This document shows, piece after piece, positions 26,071-35,687 of a stretch of DNA of 64,000 nt; within the stretch, counting starts at the first letter, position 1, and the number at the start of each line of letters is the position of its first letter. The position numbers and the translations under genes are program-made. This DNA is from Roseibium sp. MMSF_3412. Lineage in GTDB: Bacteria > Pseudomonadota > Alphaproteobacteria > Rhizobiales > Stappiaceae. The DNA is taken from NCBI RefSeq assembly GCF_030733265.1, contig NZ_JASHJI010000018.1, positions 62,001-126,000 of the forward strand. The letters run 5' to 3'. Under the pieces are notes generated by a model. That model saw only the letters and a list, made by a program, of their open reading frames with translations. It was not told the origin of the DNA and did not search any database.

Positions 26071-28694
26071 GCCGGCACCCCTTTCTCGCGGCCAGCGCGG
26101 GCGCGCTGGATCAGATAAACCACCACCAGCAGCAACAGGCCGGGGATATAGACAAGTTCCTTGGGCAGTTGCTTGACCTCGACCTTCGCTTCCTTGGCCA
26201 CAACCGGATTGTCGGCATAGAAGTCGAAGTCTCCGAGCTCCTCGAAGTAGGGCGTGCCCGGGAAAGGTTCGTCGATTTTCATGACACCGTCCTCGTCAAG
26301 AACGGTGAGGCCGAGTGCCTCGAGCCGCGCCTCTCCGCCGTCTTCTGTACCGGGATTGACGATGATTGTTTTTTCCGTCGTTTCCCCGGTATCGAAGTCG
26401 GGACCGCTGACCGTCACCCGGATCTCCTGACCGGCCGGCGCATTTCCGACAGCTTGAATGAACTGCGCAGGAGGGATCTGCTCGAACGGAGGCTGGATAC
26501 GGTTCATGAAGAAGTCCGGCCGGAACAGGACAAATGCGATCAGAACCAGTGCAACGCTTTCGTAGATCCGGCTCTTCGTTACAAAGTAGCCCATGGTGCC
26601 GGCGGTGAACACAAGGATCGCTATTGTTGCCACCACGAACACAAGCGTTCCCTGTAGCCATCCGACATCGATCAGCAGGAGATCGGTGTTGAAGATGAAC
26701 ATGAAGGGCAGGGCGACGGTTCTGAGCGAGTAGAAGAAGGCCGTGAAACCGGTCCGGATGGCATCACCTCCGGACACCGCCGCCGCAGCGAAGGAGGCCA
26801 GGCCCACCGGTGGTGTCACGTCCGCCATTATCCCGAAATAGAAGACGAACAGATGCACGGCGATGAGCGGTACGATCAGGCCGGACTGCGCACCAAGTTC
26901 GACCACGACACCGGCCATGAGAGAGGACACGACGATATAGTTCGCGGTCGTTGGAAGGCCCATGCCGAGCACAAGCGACAAGACGCCGACGAACATCAGC
27001 ATCAGGACGAGATTGCCGCCCGACACGAATTCGACAAGATCCGCCATGACCTGGCCGATACCTGTCAGGGTGACGGTGCCGACGATGATACCGGCGGTGG
27101 CGGTTGCCAGGCCAATACCGATCATGTTGCGGGCGCCGTCGATCATGCCTTGAACGAGATCGTTGACGCCTTCCTTCAGCTCATTGAAGGTTTCGCTTTC
27201 GCCTCTGAAAATCGCCTTGATCGGGCGCTGGGTCAGCAGGATCACGAAGAGCAGGGCCGTTGCCCAGAATGCCGACAGGCCGGGTGATTTCTGTTCGATC
27301 ATCAGGAAGTAGACGAGCACGACGATCGGCAGCAGGTAATAAAGGCCTGCCTTGTAGATCTCGGAAATTTCCGGAAGCGTGATCTCTTTCTGGTTGGGAT
27401 CATCCGGATGAAGGTCGTCGACGGTCGCAGCCAGCTTCAGGAGAGCGAGATAGGCGACAAAGACCAGAACCGCCAGGATCCAGCTGGCCCCGTCCGGAAC
27501 GGCCGCGACGATCCAGCCGACCGGAAATTTGACGCCGTAGCAGAGGGCGGCGAATCCGGCGAAGAAGAAGAACATCCCAAGCACCGTGCGCAGGGTCGAA
27601 ACGGTCTTGTGCCCGATGGTCGGCATGTTCCGCTTCACGGCTTCAAGGTGAACGATGTAAACCAGCGCGATGTAGGAAATGACCGCGGGCAGGAAGGCGT
27701 GTGTGATCACGTCGACGTAGGAGATGCCGACATATTCGACCATCAGGAAGGCTGCTGCCCCCATGACGGGCGGCATGATCTGACCGTTCACCGAAGACGC
27801 CACCTCGACCGAACCGGCCTGTTCCGAGGAGAAGCCGACGCGCTTCATCAACGGAATGGTGAAGGTTCCGGTGGTGACCACGTTTGCAATCGATGAGCCG
27901 GAAATCAGGCCGGTTGCGGCGGAGCCGACAACGGCGGCCTTGGCAGGGCCGCCCTTCAGGTGCCCGAGCGCGCCGAAGGCCATCTGGATGAAGTAGTTGC
28001 CCGCGCCCGCCTTGTCCAGGAGCGCTCCGAACAACACGAACAGGAAGACGAATTTGGTCGACACTCCAAGGGCGATGCCGAAAACGCCCTCGGACGTGAT
28101 CCACATGTGGCTCATCGCTTTTTTCAGCGAAGCGCCCTTCCAGCGTATGACCTCGGGAACCCACTCGGACGAACCAAAGAAAACGTAGAGCAGGAACACC
28201 GTCGCTACGGCGGCCATTGCCGGGCCGAGTGCGCGCCGCGCCGCTTCAAACAGGACGACGATGCCTGCAAGGGCGAACCACTTGTCCACGTCGTCGGCGA
28301 GACCGCCATTATTGACGATTTTCTCGTAGAAGAAAAATCCGTAGAGCGCGATGAACGCGCCGAAAAGTGCGAGTATCCAGTCCTGTATCGGAATGTAGTG
28401 ACGCGGACTGCTCTTGAGTGCGGGATAAGCCATAAAGGCGAGGAACATGGCAAAGGCCAGGTGAAACTGCCGGCTGTTGTTGATCAGGTCGCCGGGAAGC
28501 AGATAATAGGCGACCGGCGATGCGAGAAGCACCTGGAAGACCGACCACAGGAACGCGACACCTGCCAGCAGCAGACCGACGTTTCCGGCCGGGTTGCGCG
28601 AGCCGGAATCGGACGCGGCAACAAGTTCCTGAAGCTCTTCTTCTGACAGGCCCCGCTTCGTGTCCTGATTGTTGGATTGACTCTGATCAGCCAT
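26067..28694 (-). CDS. TRAP transporter fused permease, 4TM/12TM (TAXI type)
   Basis: An 875-residue inner-membrane protein with the small (DctQ-like) and large (DctM-like) permease parts fused, as in TAXI-type TRAP systems. Strongly hydrophobic segments run from about residue 40 to 680; the DctM-like signature TGLISGSSIANVVTTGTFTI and SVNGQIMPPVMGAAAFLMVE lie near residues 255-310. A long non-membrane tail before the final hydrophobic segment near the C-terminus is unusual. ATG at 28694 has GGGGA six bases ahead and is chosen over the longer frame. It works with the TAXI binding protein upstream to import an unknown organic acid. Confidence 0.92.
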   Translation of the reverse strand: MADQSQSNNQDTKRGLSEEELQELVAASDSGSRNPAGNVGLLLAGVAFLWSVFQVLLASPVAYYLLPGDLINNSRQFHLAFAMFLAFMAYPALKSSPRHYIPIQDWILALFGAFIALYGFFFYEKIVNNGGLADDVDKWFALAGIVVLFEAARRALGPAMAAVATVFLLYVFFGSSEWVPEVIRWKGASLKKAMSHMWITSEGVFGIALGVSTKFVFLFVLFGALLDKAGAGNYFIQMAFGALGHLKGGPAKAAVVGSAATGLISGSSIANVVTTGTFTIPLMKRVGFSSEQAGSVEVASSVNGQIMPPVMGAAAFLMVEYVGISYVDVITHAFLPAVISYIALVYIVHLEAVKRNMPTIGHKTVSTLRTVLGMFFFFAGFAALCYGVKFPVGWIVAAVPDGASWILAVLVFVAYLALLKLAATVDDLHPDDPNQKEITLPEISEIYKAGLYYLLPIVVLVYFLMIEQKSPGLSAFWATALLFVILLTQRPIKAIFRGESETFNELKEGVNDLVQGMIDGARNMIGIGLATATAGIIVGTVTLTGIGQVMADLVEFVSGGNLVLMLMFVGVLSLVLGMGLPTTANYIVVSSLMAGVVVELGAQSGLIVPLIAVHLFVFYFGIMADVTPPVGLASFAAAAVSGGDAIRTGFTAFFYSLRTVALPFMFIFNTDLLLIDVGWLQGTLVFVVATIAILVFTAGTMGYFVTKSRIYESVALVLIAFVLFRPDFFMNRIQPPFEQIPPAQFIQAVGNAPAGQEIRVTVSGPDFDTGETTEKTIIVNPGTEDGGEARLEALGLTVLDEDGVMKIDEPFPGTPYFEELGDFDFYADNPVVAKEAKVEVKQLPKELVYIPGLLLLVVVYLIQRARAGREKGVPA

Positions 28695-28835
28695 GAAATT
28701 TCCCCATCCAACGGCTCGAATCCGAGCCGCGCCCATTGATCCCCGGGTCCTTCGGGCCAGCGGCCCTCAGTAAAAGGTGACGTGCAATTCGATTGCGCCC
28801 GTGCGGTTGTTTGTCGTTCTTCGGCGCAAGAATGC

Positions 28836-28862
28836 GGGTCCGGAGAGCAAGTCCCCGGACCC
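28836..28862 (-). promoter_or_regulatory. Stem-loop between binding protein and TRAP permease
   Basis: GGGTCCGG (28836-28843) pairs perfectly with CCGGACCC (28855-28862). It lies just past the binding-protein stop inside the operon and has no T run, so it may stabilise the upstream message and give the excess of binding protein that such systems need. Confidence 0.5.
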
Positions 28863-28876
28863 CAAGCTGTTCTGGA

Positions 28877-29845
28877 TTAGTTGATCCAGCCTTGCTCTTT
28901 GTAGTACTTGGCAGCGCCCGGATGCAGAGGTGCGGACAGTCCGTCGGCGACCATTTCTTCAGGCTTCAGGTTGGCAAATGCCGGATGCAGCTTCTTGAAG
29001 GCATCGAAGTTTTCGAACACCGACTTGACCAGCGTGTAAACCGTGTCGTCAGCAACGTCGGCGGACGTGATGAAGGTCGCGCCGACACCGAAGGTGTTGG
29101 TGTCGCCATCGTTGCCGCGATACATGCCGCCCGGAATGGTGGCGGTGCGGTAGTAGCTGTTGTCGCCAACGAGTTTGTCGACAGCGCCACCGCCCACGTT
29201 GACCAGTACGGAATCACAGGCAGTCGTTGCCTCCTGGATGGAGCCGGAGGGGTGACCGACCGTGTAGACCATGGCATCGATCTGGTTGTCGCAAAGAGCT
29301 GCGGACTGCTCGGCGGCCTTCAACTCGGTCGCCTGGGCGAAGTCGCCGGTGGTCCAGCCCATTGCTTCCATCAGGACTTCCATGGTGCCGCGCTGACCGG
29401 AACCCGGGTTGCCGATGTTCACGCGCTTGCCCTTGAGATCCTCGAAGTTCTTGATGCCGGAATCGGCACGTGCCACCACCGTGAACGGCTCCGGATGCAC
29501 CGAGAAGACCGCGCGGAGGTTTTCGAACGGACCCTTGTCCTCGAATTTCGAGGTGCCGTTGAAAGCGTGATACTGCCAGTCGGACTGCGCAACGCCGAAC
29601 TCGAGCTCGCCTTCGCGAACCGTGTTGATGTTGTAGACGGAACCACCCGTGGATTCGACCGAGCAGCGAATGCCGTGGTCCTTGCGGCCCTTGTTGACCA
29701 AACGGCAGATCGCACCACCTGTCGGGTAGTAAACGCCAGTGACGCCACCGGTTCCGATCGTGATGAATTCTTCAGCCGTTGCTGCTCCGGTGAATGCGAT
29801 GCTGGTCGCCAGAACAGCACCTGCAAAGTTCATTTTCATCATCAT
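28877..29845 (-). CDS. TAXI family TRAP transporter solute-binding protein
   Basis: A 322-residue periplasmic protein with a signal peptide (MMMKMNFAGAVLATSIAFTG, cleaved near ATA-EE). The mature part starts FITIGTGGVTGVYYPTGGAI, the defining opening of the TAXI (TRAP-associated extracytoplasmic immunogenic) family, and later has RVNIGNPGSGQRGTMEVLME. ATG at 29845 has GGGGAAG nine bases ahead; an earlier ATG at 29863 is possible. TAXI proteins bind organic acids or related anions; the ligand is unknown. The gene follows the RpiR regulator by 53 bases. Confidence 0.92.
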   Translation of the reverse strand: MMMKMNFAGAVLATSIAFTGAATAEEFITIGTGGVTGVYYPTGGAICRLVNKGRKDHGIRCSVESTGGSVYNINTVREGELEFGVAQSDWQYHAFNGTSKFEDKGPFENLRAVFSVHPEPFTVVARADSGIKNFEDLKGKRVNIGNPGSGQRGTMEVLMEAMGWTTGDFAQATELKAAEQSAALCDNQIDAMVYTVGHPSGSIQEATTACDSVLVNVGGGAVDKLVGDNSYYRTATIPGGMYRGNDGDTNTFGVGATFITSADVADDTVYTLVKSVFENFDAFKKLHPAFANLKPEEMVADGLSAPLHPGAAKYYKEQGWIN

Positions 29846-29898
29846 TTGACTAGACTTCCCCATTGTTAAAATTCTTAAGTCAAGCGTGGCACACCACC

Positions 29899-30768
29899 CT
29901 AGACATTTTCAATCTCGTCGAGCAAGCGATTATGCTTCTCAACTTCCTGGATCCGTGCCTCCGCATCGGACCCGGCCCGCGCAACCAGCATGCCCGTTAT
30001 GGTCTCTATCAAGACAAGCGTAGCTGCGTAAGACGAAAAAAAGTGTGGACTTTCAGTTCGTTGAATGAAGTGATAGTCGGCGAACTGCAGGCCCGGAAAG
30101 GCGCGGCTATCGGTCAGAACCACGACCTTTGCCCCTTTTCCGGCCGCGATCTTCGCAGCGCGTACGGACCTGTGGGCATAAGGGTGTTTGGAAATGATCA
30201 GCACCGTGTCCTGACGGTTCAGCCCCGCGAGCGTGCTGCCCAGTGTCGTGCCGTTGCGTCCTGCGACGAACCAGCGGTCATCAAACCACTTTGCAAGGTA
30301 GGCGAAATAGTCCGCAAAGCCGGCCGACCCGAGAGCACCTATCAGAACGATCTTGCGCGACATCGACAGTTGATCGACCACTGCATCAAGCGTTGCCGGG
30401 TCAATATCGGCGACCAGACCCTGGATGTTGTCCAGACAGGCGGAAACCTGGCGTGGCAGGAGTGGCTGGCCGGCATCCGATTGCAGGCGGCGTGCCTTCT
30501 CCCGGAAACTGTTTTGCTCCCTTGCCGTCAGTTCCGTGCGCGCCTGCTCACGCAGCGCTTCGTAGTCGTTGTATCCGAGAGCCCGTGCAAGACGTGTATA
30601 GCTTGCGGGTGACACACCGCTCGCAGTGGCCACGGACCGCAGACTTCTGGTGGCGATTTCCACTTGATTTTCAGCAATGTAATCCGCTGCAACGCGCAAT
30701 GCGTCACTCAATTCGGCGTAGCTGGCCGAAATTGCTGTCCGGATTTGTTGCGGCGAACTTGCTCCCAT
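29899..30768 (-). CDS. MurR/RpiR family transcriptional regulator
   Basis: A 289-residue regulator. The N-terminal HTH_6 domain includes SLRSVATASGVSPASYTRLA followed by RALGYNDYEALREQ. The C-terminal SIS domain (about 125-255) contains KIVLIGALGSAGFADYFAYL and TVLIISKHPYAHRSVRAAKI. SIS domains sense phosphosugars or similar ligands. It is the first gene of the leftward TAXI-TRAP operon and likely controls it. Confidence 0.9.
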   Translation of the reverse strand: MGASSPQQIRTAISASYAELSDALRVAADYIAENQVEIATRSLRSVATASGVSPASYTRLARALGYNDYEALREQARTELTAREQNSFREKARRLQSDAGQPLLPRQVSACLDNIQGLVADIDPATLDAVVDQLSMSRKIVLIGALGSAGFADYFAYLAKWFDDRWFVAGRNGTTLGSTLAGLNRQDTVLIISKHPYAHRSVRAAKIAAGKGAKVVVLTDSRAFPGLQFADYHFIQRTESPHFFSSYAATLVLIETITGMLVARAGSDAEARIQEVEKHNRLLDEIENV

Positions 30769-30923
30769 CGGCGCACTGTTTCATTTGTTTTTTGCCTTGT
30801 CAAACCCTGAAACAAATGTTTCTTGTCCACTGATTTTTCCTGCCCTTGAATTCGCGGGGCAGTCCCGCGCCAACGAGGTAACACCCGGCTGAACGCGGGT
30901 ACCATCAGGCAATCCTGAGCTGC

Positions 30924-30958
30924 AAAAAAACCTCCCGGCAGGGAGCGCTGCCGGAAGG
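30924..30958 (-). terminator. Rho-independent terminator of the isocitrate dehydrogenase gene
   Basis: On the minus strand an eleven-position stem with one mismatch (30931-30941 with 30948-30958, six-base loop) is followed by seven T residues. It lies 30 bases past the stop codon. Confidence 0.88.
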
Positions 30959-30988
30959 GAAAGTGGCGATGGGGTCGTTCTGTTGGTG

Positions 30989-32476
30989 TTATTGTCCCTG
31001 GCCGAGCGAGTAACCCGGTACTCCGTTGAAGGTGTAGAGGTTTTCGGACTTGATGACCTCGATTTCCTTGTTGCTCAGAGCCATGATCAGTTCAGCCACG
31101 TTCTTTTGTTTCAGATCTTTGCCGTTGCTCTCGAAGCGGCACCTCCAGTGATCCGTCTTGAAGGTCTCCGGCAGCCCCGCCGGCCATACCTTCACGCCCC
31201 GATTGGTGATCATGGTCAGCTTTGCGGCGCATTGCTGGGTGGCCGCGATCAGCCTGACGGCCAGATTGTCCGGATCCACGACAGTGTCGCGCACGAACAG
31301 GTCGACCCCGACAAGACATCTTTTCGCCGGGGCCGGACGGACCGGGGGCGCAATCACGGGTGCATCCTGCCGGCCTTGAACGGCAACAGGCTTGAGCAGA
31401 CTGGGAAGTTCTCCGATCCGCTCGATGACCGCGTCGGCAAATTCGTCCGTGCCGACTTTCAAGCGGCTTTGTTCCTCAGAATAGATGTCGGCGGTGTGGA
31501 TGCCGCTTTCGATCGTTTTCAGCCAGGCATTTTGAAGCCTGCTTGCAGCCTGCTGCTGTCCGAGGTGCCCGAGCATCTGCGCGCCGGCGAGGATCAGTCC
31601 CGACGGGTTGGCAACGCCCTGGCCAGCTATATCGGGTGCGGACCCGTGTATGGCCTCGAACATGGCAAAACTCTCGCCGATATTGGCAGACGGTGCGATC
31701 CCGACGGACCCGCTGATCTCTGCGGCAATGTCGGAGATGATATCGCCATAAAGGTTCGTCGTGACAATGACGTCGAACATCTCCGGCGATGCGGCGAGCT
31801 TTGCCGCTCCGATATCGACGATCCAGTGATCGGCGGCGATTTCCGGATATTCGGCCGAGATCTTGTCGAACATTTTGTGAAACAGACCGTCCGTCAGTTT
31901 CATGATGTTGTCCTTGGAAAAACAGGAGACTTTCCTGCGCCCGTTCGACCGTGCGTATTCGAAGGCATGGCGAATGATCCGTTCCGTGCCCGGGATCGAA
32001 ACAAGCTTGAGGCACTGAAACACCTCGTCGGTCTGGCGATGCTCGATGCCTGCGTAAAGGTCTTCCTCGTTTTCCCGGAAGATCACGACATCCATTCCCG
32101 GGTGATTTGATGCCACGAAGGGCGTGAGCGCGGCGCAGGGGCGGATGTTGGCAAACAGCCCGAGTGTCTTGCGGATGGTGACATTCAACGATTTGTAGCC
32201 GCCGCCCTGGGGCGTGGTGACCGGACCCTTGAACAGGACACCGGCGGACCGCAAAACACTCCAGCTGTCCGGCAGGATCCCGGATGTGTGGCCGGCCTCA
32301 TAGACCTTTTCCCCGAGAACGACCTCATGAATGTCCAGGTCTGCGCCCGCCGCGTGCATGCATCGTAGGGCAGCGCGCATGATTTCCGGACCGATACCGT
32401 CACCGTGGGCAACGGCGATCTGCGCCGTTTCTGCGGGTGCTATGGAATAGGCGGCCTGCGCGCTGTGAACGTTCAT
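30989..32476 (-). CDS. NADP isocitrate dehydrogenase, long alphaproteobacterial/Rickettsia type
   Basis: A 495-residue isocitrate/isopropylmalate dehydrogenase family protein. Key parts are AVAHGDGIGPEIMRAALRCM at the N-terminus, NVTIRKTLGLFANIRPC (substrate loop), IFRENEEDLYAGIEH, TNLYGDIISDIAAEISGSVG and EAIHGSAPDIAGQGVANPSG. A C-terminal extension of about 150 residues is characteristic of the long ICDH subfamily known from Rickettsia. It differs from the ~404-residue homodimeric enzyme usual in alphaproteobacteria. It converts isocitrate to 2-oxoglutarate. AGGAGACAGAA precedes the ATG. A LysR gene diverges from it. Confidence 0.85.
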   Translation of the reverse strand: MNVHSAQAAYSIAPAETAQIAVAHGDGIGPEIMRAALRCMHAAGADLDIHEVVLGEKVYEAGHTSGILPDSWSVLRSAGVLFKGPVTTPQGGGYKSLNVTIRKTLGLFANIRPCAALTPFVASNHPGMDVVIFRENEEDLYAGIEHRQTDEVFQCLKLVSIPGTERIIRHAFEYARSNGRRKVSCFSKDNIMKLTDGLFHKMFDKISAEYPEIAADHWIVDIGAAKLAASPEMFDVIVTTNLYGDIISDIAAEISGSVGIAPSANIGESFAMFEAIHGSAPDIAGQGVANPSGLILAGAQMLGHLGQQQAASRLQNAWLKTIESGIHTADIYSEEQSRLKVGTDEFADAVIERIGELPSLLKPVAVQGRQDAPVIAPPVRPAPAKRCLVGVDLFVRDTVVDPDNLAVRLIAATQQCAAKLTMITNRGVKVWPAGLPETFKTDHWRCRFESNGKDLKQKNVAELIMALSNKEIEVIKSENLYTFNGVPGYSLGQGQ

Positions 32477-32591
32477 TTCTGTCTCCTGACGTTTGAAAAC
32501 TGTGTGCGCGCCACATGTAGGGGCTTCAAATGAATTGCGAAAATTAATAATCTTCAGTATTTGGATTTAAAAAACTCATGAATGGATTGCC

Positions 32592-33476
32592 ATGGACACG
32601 ATCGATCCGGCTTTGCTGAAGGCCTTTGTGCTGACAAGCCGCACCGGAAGCTTCACAAAGGCGGCGGAAAGCCTCTTCCGCAGTCAATCGGCGGTTTCAC
32701 TGCAGATTCGCAAGCTTGAGGACATATTGGGCGAACGCCTCTTGCGCCGCAGCGCCCGCAATGTCGTGCTGACACCGGCCGGAACCCGGTTTCTGGACTA
32801 TGCCCAGCGGATCCTGGAGCTGAACAATGAGGCGCTGTCTGCCTTTCGGGCGCATGAGGTCACCGGTCTTGTGCGATTGGGGACACCTGAAGACATTGCG
32901 ACAACCTACCTTCCAAGGGCGCTGGCGGATTATGCCGAGGCGCATCCGGGTGCCAGTCTTGAGGTGACGTGCGACCTGACACTCAATCTTCTGGAAAAGT
33001 TCCGCGCCGGACTGCTGGATGTTGTCCTCTTGAAGCGCGAACCGGCTGCCGCGATCGGCGGCCAGCGTGTCTGGAGTGAGCCCTTGTTGTGGGTCTCGGC
33101 GAACCGATCGCTTCTGATGCCGGGGGAGGCCATGCCGCTTGCGGTCAGTCCCGAGCCATGCGTCTATCGCAAGCGCGCCGTGGAGGCGCTTCGCAAGGAG
33201 GGGTTTGAGCCGCGGGCGGCCTATGTCTGCGGTTCACTTGCCGGTACGCTTGCAGCGGTCCGCGCAGGCCTTGGCGTCGCCGTCCTGCCGAGCCATATGG
33301 CGCCGGATGATCTTCTGACGGACAACGGGGCGAAGATGCCTCCGCTTGAAAACACCGAGATCCTGCTCGCAACCGCATCGGATGCCGGTCTTGCCGCAAG
33401 GCGCCTGGCGGACGTCCTGGAAGCCGCATTCGAAGAAGAAGCGAACAGGGATCTGGAAAAGGCGTTGGGTCGGTAA
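32592..33476 (+). CDS. LysR family transcriptional regulator
   Basis: A 294-residue LTTR. The helix-turn-helix reads GSFTKAAESLFRSQSAVSLQ followed by IRKLEDILGERLLRRSARNV. The C-terminal ligand domain includes VRLGTPEDIATTYLPRALAD. It diverges from the isocitrate dehydrogenase gene with a 115-base AT-rich spacer, so regulation of that gene is the likeliest role. Its end is one base from the end of the convergent egtD gene. Confidence 0.9.
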   Translation: MDTIDPALLKAFVLTSRTGSFTKAAESLFRSQSAVSLQIRKLEDILGERLLRRSARNVVLTPAGTRFLDYAQRILELNNEALSAFRAHEVTGLVRLGTPEDIATTYLPRALADYAEAHPGASLEVTCDLTLNLLEKFRAGLLDVVLLKREPAAAIGGQRVWSEPLLWVSANRSLLMPGEAMPLAVSPEPCVYRKRAVEALRKEGFEPRAAYVCGSLAGTLAAVRAGLGVAVLPSHMAPDDLLTDNGAKMPPLENTEILLATASDAGLAARRLADVLEAAFEEEANRDLEKALGR

Positions 33477-33477
33477 C

Positions 33478-34425
33478 CTATGTCGCCTCAAGTGTCAGGA
33501 CGCTGAAGAGCCCGTCCGGATCCGTGTCCGTATCAAGCACGCGCCAGCCGCTTGCGCTGGCAATCTCCGCGAAAGACTCCGCGTCATACTTGTGCGAGTT
33601 TTCCGTGTGAATGGTCTCGCCTCCGGCAAAACGGATGTCCGTGTCACCGATCCGAACCGTCTGGTCGACGATGCTTTCCAGGTGCATTTCGATGCGGCTT
33701 TCTTCCGCGTTCCAGAGGGCCTTGTGCTCAAATCGAGCGAGATCGAAATTTGCACCGAGTGACCGGTTGATCCTCTGCAGGAGATTGAGGTTGAAAGCCG
33801 CCGTGACGCCCGCCGGGTCGTCATAGGCTTCAACCAGCACCGCTTTGTCCTTGGGCCGGTCGACGCCGATGATCATGTGGGCACCGGGCATTGCGTCCCG
33901 GATGCTTTTCAAAAGGACGACCGCCTCGCTCTTCTCGAAGTTGCCGATCGTCGAGCCCGGAAAAAACACCAGAACCGGAAGTTCGGGCAAAAGCGGCAGT
34001 TTTCCAAGCGGCTGGGTAAAGTCCGCCGCGATCGGGATCACCGCCAGCGACGGGTAGGCGCGCCGAACCCTGTCAGCGGCCTCTTTCAGATGGTTGGCGG
34101 AGATATCGATGGGCATGTAAACCGAAAGATCCGGACATGCTCCAAGCAGGAGGCTGGTCTTTCGGCTCGATCCGCTGCCGAGTTCCACCATCGCGCCGCG
34201 TGCGCCCGGCAGCCGTGCATATTTGCGAAGCTGGGCTTCCAGAATGCCCAGCTCGGTGCGTGTCGGATAATAGGCATCCAGTTCCGTGATGGCTTCAAAT
34301 AGATGCGAGCCGACATCGTCGTAGAGCCATTTGCTGCTGATGACTTTGCGATCGGCGGTGAGGCCCTTGAGAATCTCCGACCGGAAATTCGTGTCCTGCT
34401 CTGCGGGAGGTACGTGTTTGGTCAT
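33478..34425 (-). CDS. egtD: L-histidine N(alpha)-methyltransferase
   Basis: A 315-residue SAM-dependent methyltransferase that trimethylates histidine to hercynine, the first step of ergothioneine synthesis. Features are LKGLTADRKVISSKWLYDDV followed by GSHLFEAITELDAYYPTRTE, characteristic of the family, GAMVELGSGSSRKTSLLL as the SAM-binding loop, and the C-terminal TENSHKYDAESFAEIASASG. ATG at 34425 overlaps the egtB stop (ATGA), so the two genes are translationally coupled. Confidence 0.95.
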   Translation of the reverse strand: MTKHVPPAEQDTNFRSEILKGLTADRKVISSKWLYDDVGSHLFEAITELDAYYPTRTELGILEAQLRKYARLPGARGAMVELGSGSSRKTSLLLGACPDLSVYMPIDISANHLKEAADRVRRAYPSLAVIPIAADFTQPLGKLPLLPELPVLVFFPGSTIGNFEKSEAVVLLKSIRDAMPGAHMIIGVDRPKDKAVLVEAYDDPAGVTAAFNLNLLQRINRSLGANFDLARFEHKALWNAEESRIEMHLESIVDQTVRIGDTDIRFAGGETIHTENSHKYDAESFAEIASASGWRVLDTDTDPDGLFSVLTLEAT

Positions 34426-35687
34426 TGGTCTGCCGCCAGTCTCAGGCCCAGCATCTGCCAACGCTGGTGTGGATAAAAGAAGGTTCGATAAGAAGAACGC
34501 ATCTGAAGCCTGGGGGTTGCACAGGACCCGCCGCGCAGAACCATCTGGTTGACCATGAACTTGCCGTTGTATTCACCGATCGCACCTTCCGGCGGCCTGA
34601 AACCGGGATAAGGGGAAAACGCGCTGCTGGTCCATTGCCAGACGTCACCCCAAAGTCCGGGCTCGCGTCCAAGCGGCATGAAGGTGCCGCTTTCCAGGAA
34701 GTTTCCGGCAATCGCTGTGTGCTGGGCAGCTGCCTCCCATTCCGCCTCCGTCGGCAGCCGGTGTCCCGCCCACCTGGCAAAGGCATCGGCTTCATAGTAG
34801 CTGACGTGAACAACGGGGGCAGACAGATCGACGGGACGCGGACCCTGAAGCGTATAGGTCCACCACTGGCCGTCCTGTTGCCACCAGTAAAGCGGCGAGT
34901 CCCAGCCGTTCTGCTCGCGGACTGCCCAGCCTTCCATAAGCCAGAGCGTCTGGTTGTCATAGCCGCCATCTTCCATGAAGGCGATCCACTCGCCGTTGGT
35001 CACCGGACGGTCCGCAAGCCTGTAGGGTTCCAGCCAGACCTTGTGCCGGGGCCCTTCGCAGTCATAGGCAAAGCCGTTGCCGTCATGTCCGATTTCAACA
35101 AGGCCGCCCTCATGCCGCGTCCAGCTCTGTTCCGGAATGCTCCGAACGGCTTCAGGCTGGGAAGGCGCGTAGGCGGGCAGGAGAGGGTTATGGGAAAGCG
35201 CGTGCAGGAGGTCTGTAACCAGAAGTTCCTGATGCTGCATCTCGTGGTGGCACCCGAGCGTAATCAGGGCATCAAGCTGTGTCTGCTCCAGCGCAAACTT
35301 GTCGTAGATCATGCCCTCGCGCAGTGCATCTTCCACATGCGCCCTGTAGGAGGTGACCTCCGTGACGCTTGGGCGGGACAGCAGCCCGCGCTTGGACCGG
35401 GTATGACGCGGGCCTGCCTGAACGTAGTAGGAATTGAACAAAATGGCGAAGCGCTCGTCCCGCGCCTTGTAGCCGGGCAGATGGGGCTTGAGTATGAACT
35501 CCTCGAAAAACCAGGTCGTATGCGCCAGGTGCCACTTGGGCGGGCTGGCGTCTTCCATGGATTGAAGCCCCATGTCCTCGTCGCTGAGCGGTGCTGTCAG
35601 GCTTTCTGTACGTGTCCTCGTATCGTAGAAAAAATCCAATAGGTCGGTGTCGGAAGACGGTTCATTCCGTTCATCCAGGTAAGTCAT
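34422..35687 (-). CDS. egtB: Hercynine oxygenase / ergothioneine sulfoxide synthase
   Basis: A 421-residue non-haem iron enzyme that joins hercynine with a thiol (gamma-glutamylcysteine or cysteine) to a sulfoxide. An N-terminal DinB-like domain carries the iron ligands H53 (WHLAHTTW) and H148/H152 in CHHEMQHQE. A C-terminal sulfatase-modifying-factor domain ends MVLRGGSCATPRLQMRSSYR. ATG at 35687 has GGAGGGACAGAT directly before it; a longer upstream frame is unsupported. EgtC is not adjacent, so the thiol donor type cannot be decided from context. Confidence 0.95.
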   Translation of the reverse strand: MTYLDERNEPSSDTDLLDFFYDTRTRTESLTAPLSDEDMGLQSMEDASPPKWHLAHTTWFFEEFILKPHLPGYKARDERFAILFNSYYVQAGPRHTRSKRGLLSRPSVTEVTSYRAHVEDALREGMIYDKFALEQTQLDALITLGCHHEMQHQELLVTDLLHALSHNPLLPAYAPSQPEAVRSIPEQSWTRHEGGLVEIGHDGNGFAYDCEGPRHKVWLEPYRLADRPVTNGEWIAFMEDGGYDNQTLWLMEGWAVREQNGWDSPLYWWQQDGQWWTYTLQGPRPVDLSAPVVHVSYYEADAFARWAGHRLPTEAEWEAAAQHTAIAGNFLESGTFMPLGREPGLWGDVWQWTSSAFSPYPGFRPPEGAIGEYNGKFMVNQMVLRGGSCATPRLQMRSSYRTFFYPHQRWQMLGLRLAADQ

